From NCBI GenBank assembly GCA_019114985.1, contig DXEM01000001.1:62001-126000 (forward strand): DNA of 64,000 bases, read 5' to 3'. The notes below the pieces were generated by a model. That model did no database searches, was not told where the DNA came from, and saw only the letters and a list, made by a program, of their open reading frames with translations. The DNA is from Candidatus Anaerostipes excrementavium. Lineage in GTDB: Bacteria > Bacillota > Clostridia > Lachnospirales > Lachnospiraceae. Positions within the stretch are counted from its first letter, which is position 1; every line of letters begins with the position of its first letter. Positions 9,541 through 18,150 of the stretch are shown in pieces. Position numbers and translations under genes: made by a program.

Positions 9541-10047
9541 ATGAATTACGCGAAACCAAAGATCGCAGAATCCGCAAAGATTGCGAAAGAAGCAGTCTTG
9601 CTGGGGGATGTTACAATTGGAGAAGAATCGATTGTACTTTTTTTTAGTGCTTTAAGAGCAGAAGGGAAAGAATCGATTGTCATTGGCAAACAGAGCAATA
9701 TCCAGGAAAATTGTACGATCCACGTTGGAGAGGGATACAGTGTGAAGATCGGAGACGGCGTGACAATTGGGCATAATACTGTAATTCACGGATGTGAAAT
9801 CGGTGATCATACATTGGTCGGTATGGGATCGATCATTATGGATGGCGCAAAAATCGGAAAAGGATGTTTGATTGGAGCCGGCAGCTTGGTGACTCAGAAT
9901 GTGGAAATTCCGGATGGAATGCTTGTTATGGGAAGTCCGGCAAAAGTGAAACGGCCACTGACAGAGGAAGAGAAAAAGTATGTAGAAGACAGTATTCCGG
10001 AATATGTTGAAGTAGGGAATATGCTTCGAGAGGACGGGGTGCTTTAA
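9541..10047 (+). CDS. Gamma-carbonic-anhydrase-like hexapeptide-repeat protein
   Basis: Left-handed beta-helix protein of the gamma carbonic anhydrase/PaaY/YrdA group. Hexapeptide repeats run through most of the 168 residues (AVLLGDVTIGEESIV, KIGDGVTIGHNTVIHG, CEIGDHTLVGMGSIIMDG). The likely zinc histidines are in NCTIHVG, TIGHN and VIHGC, matching the three-histidine pattern of the family. It may hydrate CO2 or bind another small molecule; activity cannot be told from sequence. It starts at the base after the upstream stop. Confidence 0.88.
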   Translation: MNYAKPKIAESAKIAKEAVLLGDVTIGEESIVLFFSALRAEGKESIVIGKQSNIQENCTIHVGEGYSVKIGDGVTIGHNTVIHGCEIGDHTLVGMGSIIMDGAKIGKGCLIGAGSLVTQNVEIPDGMLVMGSPAKVKRPLTEEEKKYVEDSIPEYVEVGNMLREDGVL

Positions 10048-10067
10048 ACAAAAGAGGAAGAAAAAGT

Positions 10068-11162
10068 ATGAAATATACCAAATGTCCGATTTGTGACGAA
10101 AGATTAAGAAATGGCATTTGTCCTGTCTGCGGTTATGATTTTAAACGCCTGGAGAAGAAAGCTGATCTTGGCGGCCGGCATTGGGACGTGCTGAAACGGG
10201 ATACCAGAACGAAGAAACCATCTTTTGTTCATGACGAGAAAAAATGTGGAAGATCAAAGAAAAGTCAAATAAAGAAAGTGTCATCGTGGAAGAACAATGG
10301 ACGGACAAGAAATAGAAATCGTGCGATGAGCAAACAAAAAGCAAATAAAATTTTTATGATTCTTGTGGTTATCATGCTTTTGTTTGGTTTTCTTTCAATC
10401 TTCGGGTCTGTCATCGTGGAAGAAATCTCAGATATCAAATACCAGATCCAAACGAAGATCTTAGGTGAAGATGAAACGGATCCTGTCATGGAGCATGATC
10501 CATATCAGTATACGACCTACGATTTGGATACGGACGGGGAATATTTTGAGACAGAACTGAAAGCCGGAGAATATATCGTTGGAGTTGATTTGCCGGAAGG
10601 AATTTACCAGGCATCGATCCAAGAAGGGAAGACAGCTTTGATGGTAAAGAATCAGGAACAGAATATTAACTTCTATGATTTTTATAAGGCAGATGCTCAA
10701 GAAGATGATTCTTTTTATAAAACTGCAGAAGAGGTCAGGTTATATGAAGGCACCTATTTGAAGATTGATTGTGCCGGAACCATGAAATTTGAAACGGATT
10801 GTGCCAGAAGAAATTCAAAATTGCTGTGCGAGGATAATCCACAAAACGAAACGATTCGGTTAAAAGGGACGATGACGGCGGGCAAAGATTTTCATGCCGG
10901 TTCTTATGATATGGTATGTAAAAAGAATCGCGGAACCGTACAGACAAAATATAAACGGAGCGAGGATGGAATTGAGTATACGACGGACTATAGTCTGATT
11001 GCCGGCGGCTCTAATGATGTCTGGGGAGATCCGGAGAAATACAATCAAGTGTATTTTTATGAAGGGATGAAAGTGACGGTTCCAAAAGACATGGAAGTGG
11101 AATTGGTTCCGAGTCAGTATACGATATCCGAGCACGCGCTTCAGTATCGTTTTTATGAATAA
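10068..11162 (+). CDS. Zinc-ribbon membrane-anchored protein with two tandem C-terminal modules
   Basis: Not a family I can name. The N-terminus has a double CxxC zinc ribbon (CPICDERLRNGICPVCG, residues 6-22). A long basic, probably disordered region follows to about 90, then one membrane helix (about 96-118). The rest is predicted outside the cell. It holds two similar beta-type modules, each with an AGxYxVGxDLPxGxY-like opening (near 163-180 and again near 268-280) and a YEG-type closing segment. The layout suggests a sensor or envelope protein. It is the last gene of the priA run and is followed by a structured intergenic region. Confidence 0.75.
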   Translation: MKYTKCPICDERLRNGICPVCGYDFKRLEKKADLGGRHWDVLKRDTRTKKPSFVHDEKKCGRSKKSQIKKVSSWKNNGRTRNRNRAMSKQKANKIFMILVVIMLLFGFLSIFGSVIVEEISDIKYQIQTKILGEDETDPVMEHDPYQYTTYDLDTDGEYFETELKAGEYIVGVDLPEGIYQASIQEGKTALMVKNQEQNINFYDFYKADAQEDDSFYKTAEEVRLYEGTYLKIDCAGTMKFETDCARRNSKLLCEDNPQNETIRLKGTMTAGKDFHAGSYDMVCKKNRGTVQTKYKRSEDGIEYTTDYSLIAGGSNDVWGDPEKYNQVYFYEGMKVTVPKDMEVELVPSQYTISEHALQYRFYE

Positions 11163-11180
11163 GGATGAGGAAATTGGATG

Positions 11181-11370
11181 GATACGGCTTGAAAATGCAG
11201 GGTGAGTATGATACATTTAATAGTATGAAGCGTCACATGTTCGGAGCAAAGAGGCTCCGGTGGGCCGTATCATGGATAAGATAAGAGATTCTGCCCCGAG
11301 GCACCCAAAGCCCCGGGGTTTTTTCTTAGAAGGCAGATCAAATCATGCCGTGAGATAAAGGAGGAGAAAA
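11181..11370 (+). other. Structured intergenic region before gatC
   Basis: This 208-base gap has no credible gene. It holds a promoter-like pair TTGAAA (11189-11194) and TACATT (11212-11217) 17 bases apart, a perfect 6-bp hairpin CGGAGC/GCTCCG (11242-11259), and a long-range complementary pair GATACGGC (11181-11188) and GCCGTATC (11264-11271). The strong terminator at 11294-11325 follows. It could be a short non-coding RNA or a leader attenuating gatCAB. It has no T-box sequence that I can recognise. Confidence 0.45.
11294..11325 (+). terminator. Intrinsic terminator upstream of gatC
   Basis: CCCCGAGGC (11294-11302) pairs with GCCCCGGGG (11310-11318) with one A-C mismatch, followed by six T. 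It ends either the upstream operon or a short RNA started at the candidate promoter in this gap. Confidence 0.85.
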
Positions 11371-11664
11371 ATGGCGAATCATATTGATGACGAGACGATC
11401 GAATATGTTGGAATCCTTGCCAAACTGGAATTATCCGGTGAGGAAAAGGAGCAGGCAAAAAAAGATATGGAAAGCATGCTGGATTATGTGGATAAATTGA
11501 ATGAGCTGGATACCAGCGGTGTGGAACCAATGTCTCATGTTTTTCCGGTACGAAATGTATTCCGGGAAGATGTGGTGACCAATGGAGATGGAAGTGAAGA
11601 TACGTTAGCGAATGCACCGGAAGCGCAGGACAACTCTTTCGTTGTTCCGAAAACGATCATATAG
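11371..11664 (+). CDS. gatC: Asp-tRNA(Asn)/Glu-tRNA(Gln) amidotransferase subunit C
   Basis: Small subunit that holds GatA and GatB together. The 97 residues contain the usual helical start ([16 protein letters not shown] equivalent) and the [19 protein letters not shown] segment that wraps around GatA. AGGAGG lies just upstream. It is the first gene of gatCAB, which amidates misacylated Glu-tRNA(Gln) and Asp-tRNA(Asn). The stop lies 10 bases before the gatA start. Confidence 0.95.
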   Translation: MANHIDDETIEYVGILAKLELSGEEKEQAKKDMESMLDYVDKLNELDTSGVEPMSHVFPVRNVFREDVVTNGDGSEDTLANAPEAQDNSFVVPKTII

Positions 11665-11674
11665 GAGGCAGGAC

Positions 11675-13150
11675 ATGAACATTTTAGATTGTACTGCCCT
11701 GGAGCTGGGCAGAAAGATAAAAGAAAAAGAAATCACAGTTGCAGAAGCAACAAAAGCGGTTTTAGCGCAAATCAATGCTGTAGAAGAAAAGATCCATGGA
11801 TATGTATCTTATGATGAAGAAAGCGCATTGAAGAGAGCGGAAGAAGTGCAGAAAGGCATCGATGAGGGAAAATATACAGGACCTTTAGCGGGAGTGCCGA
11901 TGGCCATCAAAGATAATATCTGTACGAAGGGATATGCGACCACCTGCAGTTCAAAGATTCTGGAGAATTTTGTGCCGACTTACTCTGCCCAGGCGGTGGA
12001 GAACTTAATCAAAGAAGGCGTTGTTTTCATAGGAAAGACGAATATGGACGAATTTGCGATGGGAAGTACCACAGAGACTTCCGCATTCGGACCGACCAGA
12101 AATCCTTGGGATCTTCATAAAGTTCCGGGAGGATCTTCCGGAGGGTCTGCAGCTGCCGTAGCTGCCAATGAATGTTTTATGGCATTGGGATCTGATACCG
12201 GCGGATCCATTCGTCAGCCGGCATCTTACTGTGGCGTGACAGGAATGAAACCAACTTACGGCACGGTATCTCGTTATGGATTGATTGCTTATGGTTCTTC
12301 TTTGGATCAGATTGGACCAATCGCGAAAGATGTGTCAGACTGTGCCGCATTGCTGGAAGTCATCGCTTCTCATGATGAGAAAGATTCCACGTCCGTTTTA
12401 CGGCAGGATTACGATTTTACAGAGGCCTTAAAAGATGATGTAAAAGGAATGAAGATTGGAATTCCGAAAGATTACTTCGGAGAAGGACTCGATGAGGAAG
12501 TAAAAGAAGCACTCTTGGCAGCGGCAAAGGCGCTGGAAGAAAAGGGAGCCATTGTGGAAGAATTCGATCTCGGTTTGGTGGAATATGCGATTCCGGCCTA
12601 TTATGTCATTGCCGCGGCAGAGGCAAGTTCCAACCTTTCCAGATTCGATGGAGTAAAATACGGATACCGGGCGAAAACGTATGAAGGACTCCACAATATG
12701 TATAAGAAGACAAGATCCGAGGGATTTGGACCGGAAGTAAAACGAAGAATTATGCTTGGTTCTTTCGTTCTGAGTTCTGGATATTATGATGCATATTATC
12801 TAAAAGCATTGCGGACAAAGGCATTGATCAAGAAAGAATTTGATGAAGCCTTTAAGAAATATGATGTGATTTTAGGACCGGCAGCGCCGACCACAGCGCC
12901 GAAACTTGGGGAAAGTTTGAGTGATCCGATCAAGATGTATTTAAGTGATATTTATACGATTTCTGTCAATCTGGCAGGTCTTCCGGGAATTTCCCTGCCA
13001 TGCGGCAAAGACAGCAGCGGAATGCCGATCGGACTGCAGCTGATTGGAGATTGTTTCCAGGAAAAGAAAATCTTAAGGGCTGCTTATGCCTTTGAGCAGA
13101 CGAGAAAATACGAAGGTCCGGAAATTACAAAAGGAGGTGCCGGAGCATGA
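11675..13150 (+). CDS. gatA: Asp-tRNA(Asn)/Glu-tRNA(Gln) amidotransferase subunit A
   Basis: Glutaminase subunit of the amidase-signature family. The Ser-cisSer-Lys triad is in AIKDNI, the GGSSGGSAAAVA glycine-serine stretch and GSDTGGSIRQPAS. I place the start at the ATG after GGAGGCAGGAC; an in-frame upstream start would run back into gatC and lacks a ribosome binding site. The protein is then 491 residues, as expected. Its stop overlaps the gatB start by ATGA. Confidence 0.96.
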   Translation: MNILDCTALELGRKIKEKEITVAEATKAVLAQINAVEEKIHGYVSYDEESALKRAEEVQKGIDEGKYTGPLAGVPMAIKDNICTKGYATTCSSKILENFVPTYSAQAVENLIKEGVVFIGKTNMDEFAMGSTTETSAFGPTRNPWDLHKVPGGSSGGSAAAVAANECFMALGSDTGGSIRQPASYCGVTGMKPTYGTVSRYGLIAYGSSLDQIGPIAKDVSDCAALLEVIASHDEKDSTSVLRQDYDFTEALKDDVKGMKIGIPKDYFGEGLDEEVKEALLAAAKALEEKGAIVEEFDLGLVEYAIPAYYVIAAAEASSNLSRFDGVKYGYRAKTYEGLHNMYKKTRSEGFGPEVKRRIMLGSFVLSSGYYDAYYLKALRTKALIKKEFDEAFKKYDVILGPAAPTTAPKLGESLSDPIKMYLSDIYTISVNLAGLPGISLPCGKDSSGMPIGLQLIGDCFQEKKILRAAYAFEQTRKYEGPEITKGGAGA

Positions 13151-14586
13151 GCAAGCAATATGAAACTGTCATCGGACTGGAAGTCCATGTGGAATTAGCA
13201 ACAAAAACCAAGATTTTCTGTGGATGCAGCACAGAATTCGGAGGTGCGCCGAATACTCATACCTGTCCGGTCTGCACCGGTATGCCGGGATCACTTCCGG
13301 TACTGAATAAACAAGTTGTGGAATACGCCGTAGCCGTAGGATTGGCGACGAACTGCGATATCACGCAGAACTGCAAATTTGACCGAAAAAATTATTTTTA
13401 TCCGGACAATCCTCAAAATTATCAGATATCACAGCTGTATCTTCCGATTTGCCGGAATGGAAAAGTAGAGATTGAGGCAGATGGAGAGAAGAAAGAGATT
13501 CGAATTCATGAGATTCACATGGAAGAGGATGCGGGAAAATTGATCCATGATCCTTGGACCGGAGACTCCCTGGTAGATTTCAACCGTTCCGGTGTTCCGT
13601 TGATTGAGATCGTTTCTGAACCGGATATGAGATCAGCAGATGAGGTCATTGCTTATCTGGAAAAATTAAGACTGATCATTCAGTATTTGGGAGCATCTGA
13701 CTGTAAGCTGCAGGAGGGATCCATGAGAGCCGATGTGAATCTGTCTGTACGAGAGGCAGGATCAGAGACATTCGGCACCAGAACAGAGATGAAGAACTTA
13801 AACTCTTTCAAAGCAATCAAACGGGCGATCCAAGGAGAGATGGAACGTCAGATCGATTTGATCGAAGCCGGAGAGGAAGTCGTGCAGGAAACCAGACGCT
13901 GGGATGATACCAAAGGTGCTTCCTATGCGATGCGTTCGAAAGAAGACGCACAGGATTATCGTTATTTCCCGGATCCGGATTTGGTACCGGTAGAGATCAG
14001 CGATCAGTGGATAGAGGAAATTCGTGCAGCCCAGCCGGAGTTCAGAGATGAGAAAAAAGCTCGTTATAAAGAAGAATATGATCTTCCGGATTATGATATT
14101 GATATCATTACAGGGTCCAAACATCTGGCAGATCTATTTGAAGCAACGATTGCTCTTGGTTCTGATCCAAAAGAAGTTTCTAATTGGCTGATGGGAGAGA
14201 CAATGCGTCTGGTCAATGAGTCAGAAATGGAATTGGATGATGTGGCATTTGCACCGGAACATCTGGCAAAACTGATCGAGATGATCCAAAAGAGTGAGAT
14301 CAACCGAAAGGTAGGAAAAGAAGTTTTTGAAAAGATCTTCAAAGAAGACATTGACCCGGCTGCCTATGTGGAAGAACACGGATTGAAATCTATGAACGAT
14401 GAAGGAGCATTAAGAGCAACGATTGAAGAGATCGTGGCCAACAATCCGAAGTCTGTGGAAGATTACAAATCCGGAAAGAAAAAAGCAATTGGCTTCCTGG
14501 TAGGACAGACCATGAAAGCGACTCAGGGAAAAGCAGATCCCGGAATCGTGAATAAGATCTTGAATGAGATTCTAGCTCAGATTTAA
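13147..14586 (+). CDS. gatB: Asp-tRNA(Asn)/Glu-tRNA(Gln) amidotransferase subunit B
   Basis: Kinase/transamidase subunit: it phosphorylates the misacylated Glu or Asp and passes ammonia from GatA to it. The N-terminus YETVIGLEVHVELATKTKIF, the zinc-type cysteines in FCGCS and HTCPVCTGMPG, and the C-terminal helical tRNA-binding (YqeY-like) domain are all present. At 479 residues it is full length. The four-base overlap with gatA indicates coupled translation. A terminator follows directly. Confidence 0.97.
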   Translation: MSKQYETVIGLEVHVELATKTKIFCGCSTEFGGAPNTHTCPVCTGMPGSLPVLNKQVVEYAVAVGLATNCDITQNCKFDRKNYFYPDNPQNYQISQLYLPICRNGKVEIEADGEKKEIRIHEIHMEEDAGKLIHDPWTGDSLVDFNRSGVPLIEIVSEPDMRSADEVIAYLEKLRLIIQYLGASDCKLQEGSMRADVNLSVREAGSETFGTRTEMKNLNSFKAIKRAIQGEMERQIDLIEAGEEVVQETRRWDDTKGASYAMRSKEDAQDYRYFPDPDLVPVEISDQWIEEIRAAQPEFRDEKKARYKEEYDLPDYDIDIITGSKHLADLFEATIALGSDPKEVSNWLMGETMRLVNESEMELDDVAFAPEHLAKLIEMIQKSEINRKVGKEVFEKIFKEDIDPAAYVEEHGLKSMNDEGALRATIEEIVANNPKSVEDYKSGKKKAIGFLVGQTMKATQGKADPGIVNKILNEILAQI

Positions 14587-14599
14587 TAGAGAAATAGAG

Positions 14600-14627
14600 G
14601 AAAAGGACATAGTTTTATGTCCTTTTC
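14600..14627 (+). terminator. Terminator after gatB
   Basis: Perfect 12-bp stem GAAAAGGACATA (14600-14611) with TATGTCCTTTTC (14616-14627), loop of four bases. The T-run lies inside the 3' arm. It separates gatCAB from the HAD genes. Confidence 0.8.
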
Positions 14628-14629
14628 TA

Positions 14630-14658
14630 TTGAATTTGTGTTTTAAAGTCAGTACAAT
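14630..14658 (+). promoter_or_regulatory. Candidate sigma-A promoter for the HAD cluster
   Basis: TTGAAT (14630-14635) and TACAAT (14653-14658) with a 17-base spacer, about 40 bases before the first HAD gene and directly behind the gatB terminator. Confidence 0.6.
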
Positions 14659-14698
14659 AAAGGATGAAATTTATAAGAAAGGAATTGGAAAGAAGCGT

Positions 14699-15496
14699 AT
14701 GGGAGAATATAAAGGAATTGTGTTTTTTGATTATGATGGAACGACGGTAGATGAGGTGGATCGGATCAAGACAGCCACACCGACTACAGTAAAATCATTG
14801 CAGAAATTGAAGGAAAACGGATATTTGACAATGCTTTGCTCCGGACGTACGAAACGCTTCCTGGAGATGGATATTGATAAATTTCAGGGAGCAATTACCT
14901 GCAACGGAGCACATACGGAAGCAAACGGTGAAGTATATCGTGACATTATTATTCCGGATGAATTGATGTTTGACGTGATTAATAAGTATTTTCCTCGGGA
15001 TACGATCATCCAGATGGAGACCCAGGATGTAACTTATTATCTTCATAATGACGCAGAATTTTTCCTGTATTATTGCCGGTTGTTCAGCCTTCCGGAGAGA
15101 TGGTACGCTCCGTGGAAATTCCGTACCAAAGATAATCGTATCAATAAGCTGGTCATGAATTACAAAGACCCGCAGGTTCTGGAAGATTTCAAAGAGGAAT
15201 ATAAAGATGTGTTCCAATGTGCGAAGCACGTAAGAGAGAATTTCATTGATATTACATTAAAAGGTGTGACGAAGGGAGATGCAATCGAAGAGCTGATCCA
15301 GGAACTTGGAGTTGATCGAAAAGACACTTATGCTTTTGGAGATGCAGATAATGATGTAGAGATGATGAAAGTCGTTGGCACCGGTGTGGCTATGGGCCGT
15401 CACAGCGATGCGGTTGGCGAAGTTGCATCAATGGTAACCGGTACGGTAAAAGAAGAAGGCATTACACAAGCATTGGAAAAACTGGGGTTAATATAA
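14699..15496 (+). CDS. HAD-superfamily hydrolase, Cof/type IIB (tandem copy 1)
   Basis: Probable phosphatase of small phosphorylated metabolites. Motif I is DYDGT, motif II CSGRTKR, motif III lies around the lysine in LKGVTKGDA, and motif IV is GDADNDVEM, with a C2B cap between. I chose the ATG giving 265 residues, because the paralogue immediately downstream has the same length and N-terminus; an earlier in-frame ATG adds 23 unlikely residues within the leader. Its stop overlaps the next start as TAATG. Substrate unknown. Confidence 0.88.
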   Translation: MGEYKGIVFFDYDGTTVDEVDRIKTATPTTVKSLQKLKENGYLTMLCSGRTKRFLEMDIDKFQGAITCNGAHTEANGEVYRDIIIPDELMFDVINKYFPRDTIIQMETQDVTYYLHNDAEFFLYYCRLFSLPERWYAPWKFRTKDNRINKLVMNYKDPQVLEDFKEEYKDVFQCAKHVRENFIDITLKGVTKGDAIEELIQELGVDRKDTYAFGDADNDVEMMKVVGTGVAMGRHSDAVGEVASMVTGTVKEEGITQALEKLGLI

Positions 15497-16293
15497 TGAA
15501 GAAATACAAAGGCGTCGTATTATTTGATTACGACTATACAACGGTAGATCAGGATGATGGCATACTGACGGCATCCGCCAAGACGATAGAATCTCTGCAG
15601 AAACTAAAAGAAAATGGATATCTGACGATGCTCTGTTCCGGAAGGAGCAAACGTTTTTTGGAGGAAGATGAGGACAAGTTCCAGGGCATCATTACTTGTA
15701 ATGGAGCTTATACGGAGGTAGATGGAGAAGTGATCCGTCATATCTATATTCCGGAAGATCTGGTACAGAAGGTACTTGCTGAATACGATACGAAGGACTC
15801 CGCGCTCCATCTTGAAACCCAGGATGTAACATATTATATCGACCATGGACAGGAATTTTATAAAACATTCCGAATGTTTCTTGGACTTCCGCAGCATTGG
15901 TTCGCTCCATGGGAACAGCAGAAGAATGAGCAAATTACAAAGATTGTTATGAATTGTGCGAATGACTCGATTATACAACGATTCAGAGAAGAATTTTCCG
16001 GTCAGCTTCAGTGCGTGAAACCATTTGAGGACAAGATCGTCCTGGACATTATGTCAAACGGCATCACCAAGGGAGAAGCAATCAACTATCTTCTGGATTA
16101 TTATTCCATTGACCGAAAAGACAGCTATGCTTTTGGAGATTCGGATAATGATGTAGAGATGCTCAAAGCCGTCGGAACCGGAGTCGTCATGGGCAAGCAC
16201 AGCAAGGCAGCAGGTGAAGTGGCTTCTATGTTTACGGGAACCGTAAAGGAAGAAGGTATTACAACAGGATTGGAAACGTTAGGATTGATTTGA
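15496..16293 (+). CDS. HAD-superfamily hydrolase, Cof/type IIB (tandem copy 2)
   Basis: Clear paralogue of the gene before it, with identical length (265) and long shared stretches (KLKENGYLTMLCSGR, GTVKEEGIT). The nucleophile and acid/base aspartates remain in DYDYT, but the usual glycine between Asp and Thr is a tyrosine, unlike copy 1. Motif IV GDSDNDVEM is intact. The pair arose by tandem duplication and has diverged in the cap and motif I, so the substrates probably differ. The start overlaps the previous stop and the stop lies two bases from the next gene. Confidence 0.87.
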   Translation: MKKYKGVVLFDYDYTTVDQDDGILTASAKTIESLQKLKENGYLTMLCSGRSKRFLEEDEDKFQGIITCNGAYTEVDGEVIRHIYIPEDLVQKVLAEYDTKDSALHLETQDVTYYIDHGQEFYKTFRMFLGLPQHWFAPWEQQKNEQITKIVMNCANDSIIQRFREEFSGQLQCVKPFEDKIVLDIMSNGITKGEAINYLLDYYSIDRKDSYAFGDSDNDVEMLKAVGTGVVMGKHSKAAGEVASMFTGTVKEEGITTGLETLGLI

Positions 16294-16294
16294 C

Positions 16295-16999
16295 ATGAAA
16301 AAACTGATTTTTGATTTAGACGATACATTATATGATCTGATGGAACCATTTCAAAAAGCCCATGAAGAATTATTCCAAGATCAGACAGATGCCGATCCGG
16401 AAGCTTTGTTTATGGCGTCACGGATTTACAGCGATGAGGCATTCTATTTGGTAAGGGAAGGGAAACTCCCAAAAGAAGAAGAATTTGCTTATCGGATTCA
16501 GAAGACATATCAAGAGGCAGGACTTTCCATCACACGAGAGGATGCCCTTCGATTTGAAAAAAGATACCGTCATTATCAGAAACATCTTCATGTTCCGGAA
16601 GGAATTCAAAGCATGCTGAACGAGTGTGTCGAATCCGGGGCTGTCATTGGTATTCTGACCAATGGAACCGAAGCCAATCAGACAAAGAAAATGGAAGTTC
16701 TTGGAATTCGCCGTTGGTTTGAAGAAGAGTCCATTTTTATCTCCGATCAGGTCGGAGCTACGAAACCGGATCCAAAGGCATTTCTTGCAGTTCAAAAGGC
16801 GATGGAGCTAGACCCGAAAGATACTTGGTTTATTGGCGATACTTTTGAGGTAGACGTAGACGGAGCGAAAAACGCAGGATGGCATGTTATCTGGTTCAAT
16901 CATCGGAGGAGAAAAGCGCCGGAAGAAAGCAGGAAACCGGATTTAGAAGTTCAGACGATGAAAGAACTTAAGGAAGCAGTTCGTAAATTAATCTCTTAA
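16295..16999 (+). CDS. HAD-superfamily phosphatase, YjjG/pyrimidine 5'-nucleotidase-like
   Basis: HAD subfamily I enzyme of 234 residues with an alpha-helical cap. Motifs: FDLDDTLYD at the N-terminus, ILTNGTE, the lysine in GATKPDPKAF, and GDTFEVDVDGA. The pattern resembles pyrimidine 5'-nucleotidases of the YjjG type (dUMP or house-cleaning phosphatases). It is the third HAD enzyme in a row and has no similarity to the other two beyond the core fold. Substrate assignment is tentative. Confidence 0.85.
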   Translation: MKKLIFDLDDTLYDLMEPFQKAHEELFQDQTDADPEALFMASRIYSDEAFYLVREGKLPKEEEFAYRIQKTYQEAGLSITREDALRFEKRYRHYQKHLHVPEGIQSMLNECVESGAVIGILTNGTEANQTKKMEVLGIRRWFEEESIFISDQVGATKPDPKAFLAVQKAMELDPKDTWFIGDTFEVDVDGAKNAGWHVIWFNHRRRKAPEESRKPDLEVQTMKELKEAVRKLIS

Positions 17000-17048
17000 A
17001 AACTTTGACTCTAGTCTTTCGAGCAGCCTCAAAATAATAATTTGTCAT

Positions 17049-17120
17049 AGAAATAGGGATCCCCCGTGAAATATATCAGTGCCAGATGGTACGAATTTTC
17101 GCGGGAGGATCCCTATTTCT
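17049..17120. other. Long imperfect inverted repeat (hairpin)
   Basis: AGAAATAGGGATCC (17049-17062) is perfectly complementary to 17107-17120. After one bulged A (17106) the pairing continues for nine more base pairs (17063-17071 with 17097-17105, one G-T pair). That makes about 23 bp around a 25-base loop. It sits just after the last HAD stop; it may be a terminator, a small RNA or the relic of a mobile hairpin. Confidence 0.7.
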
Positions 17121-17129
17121 CTTTTAGAT

Positions 17130-17159
17130 TGGGAAAATCGGCATTAGTCGATTTTCCCA
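17130..17159. terminator. Bidirectional terminator between HAD cluster and rpiR
   Basis: An 11-bp perfect stem (17130-17140 with 17149-17159), loop GCATTAGT, T-rich on the + side and A-rich upstream, so it can serve both converging transcripts. Confidence 0.75.
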
Positions 17160-17181
17160 TTATTTTCTGTAAGTTTTTTAT

Positions 17182-18045
17182 CTATAATTTATGTTGTGCG
17201 ATGACAGTACGAATCTTTTTCAAGGACCGATTGGCTTTCTCATTATTTTTAAACATGGCAAGAACGAACAGAGCATCAATAATTGCCAGCTGAGAAATTC
17301 TGGAAGCTAAAGCTTCTGAGCGATACGTGGTTTCCTCTGCGGTACATGTCAGTACAATATCCGCAAGTTTTGTCAGCGGGGACATCGGATAACTAGTCAT
17401 GGCGATAATCTGAGCGCCGGTTTTTCTCACAGTCTTGGCAATTTCAATTGTTTCTGTCGTTGCTCCGGTATGGGATATGATGAAAGCACAATCATCTTTG
17501 GTCAGCAAAGAAGCATTCATAAGCTGCATATGGAAGTCAGAAACGTATTGACAGTGAACAGGAGAACGCAAAAACTTATGGTACATATCCTGAGCTACAA
17601 CACCGGATCCTCCAATACCAAAAAAGCCTACAATATTTGACTGCAGAAAAATATCGGCAGCATGACTATAATCCTGAGCATTGATTAATTTTTTTGTATC
17701 CTGCAGGGACTGGATCGTGGAATCAAAAACTTTTTCGATTTTCGTAAGATCGCTGTCTGAATGCTGGATATTTTCATGGATGGAAATTGCTGCGTCAGAT
17801 TCTTCTGTAAGAAGAGCAATTTTAAATTCCTTAAAACCGGAATACCCCAATTTTCTTGTAAATTGAAAAAAGGTCGAAACCGCAATATTCAATGTCTGAG
17901 CGATCTCATTGATGGTACTTCTGGACGCCTTTCCCGGTTGTTCCAACACATAATCCGCAATTTTTTTTTCTGTTGGACTTAATTCTCGATATAATGATTT
18001 GATCTTTAAACGAATCGTAATAGCAGACTTTTCTTCTTTCTTCAT
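17182..18045 (-). CDS. RpiR/MurR-family transcriptional regulator
   Basis: A 287-residue regulator with an N-terminal RpiR helix-turn-helix (about 1-80, INEIAQTLNIAVSTFFQFTRKLGYSGF region) and a C-terminal SIS sugar-phosphate-binding domain (about 120-260, with IVGFFGIGGSG and IISHTGATTETIEIA). GGAGAA precedes the start. It is divergent from the PTS operon and its promoter mirrors the PTS promoter, so it probably controls that operon and itself in response to a phosphorylated sugar acid. In enterococci and lactobacilli, RpiR-type regulators accompany gluconate PTS genes. Confidence 0.92.
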   Translation of the reverse strand: MKKEEKSAITIRLKIKSLYRELSPTEKKIADYVLEQPGKASRSTINEIAQTLNIAVSTFFQFTRKLGYSGFKEFKIALLTEESDAAISIHENIQHSDSDLTKIEKVFDSTIQSLQDTKKLINAQDYSHAADIFLQSNIVGFFGIGGSGVVAQDMYHKFLRSPVHCQYVSDFHMQLMNASLLTKDDCAFIISHTGATTETIEIAKTVRKTGAQIIAMTSYPMSPLTKLADIVLTCTAEETTYRSEALASRISQLAIIDALFVLAMFKNNEKANRSLKKIRTVIAQHKL

Positions 18046-18085
18046 TTCTATTCTCCAATGAAAAAACTAAATAATAACTATGTTC

Positions 18086-18114
18086 ATCATAGCATTTTTT
18101 TTTATTCTTGTAAA
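18086..18114 (-). promoter_or_regulatory. rpiR promoter (divergent)
   Basis: On the minus strand TTTACA (18114-18109) and TATGAT (18091-18086) are 17 bases apart. The -35 box lies inside the left arm of the inverted repeat TTCTTGTAAA (18105-18114). Confidence 0.75.
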
Positions 18115-18150
18115 ACGAAAAAATTTTTTTATAAAAAGTATTTACAAGAA
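18105..18150. promoter_or_regulatory. Inverted-repeat operator shared by divergent promoters
   Basis: TTCTTGTAAA (18105-18114) and TTTACAAGAA (18141-18150) are perfect inverted copies, with centres 36 bases apart. Each arm contains the -35 box of one of the two divergent promoters. This is the most likely binding site of the RpiR regulator; binding itself is inferred. Confidence 0.7.

Noticed and set aside
11181-11325. T-box riboswitch upstream of gatC
   Set aside because: GGTGGGCC superficially resembles the T-box core, but it is not followed by the expected antiterminator sequence, and the terminator is separate and further downstream.
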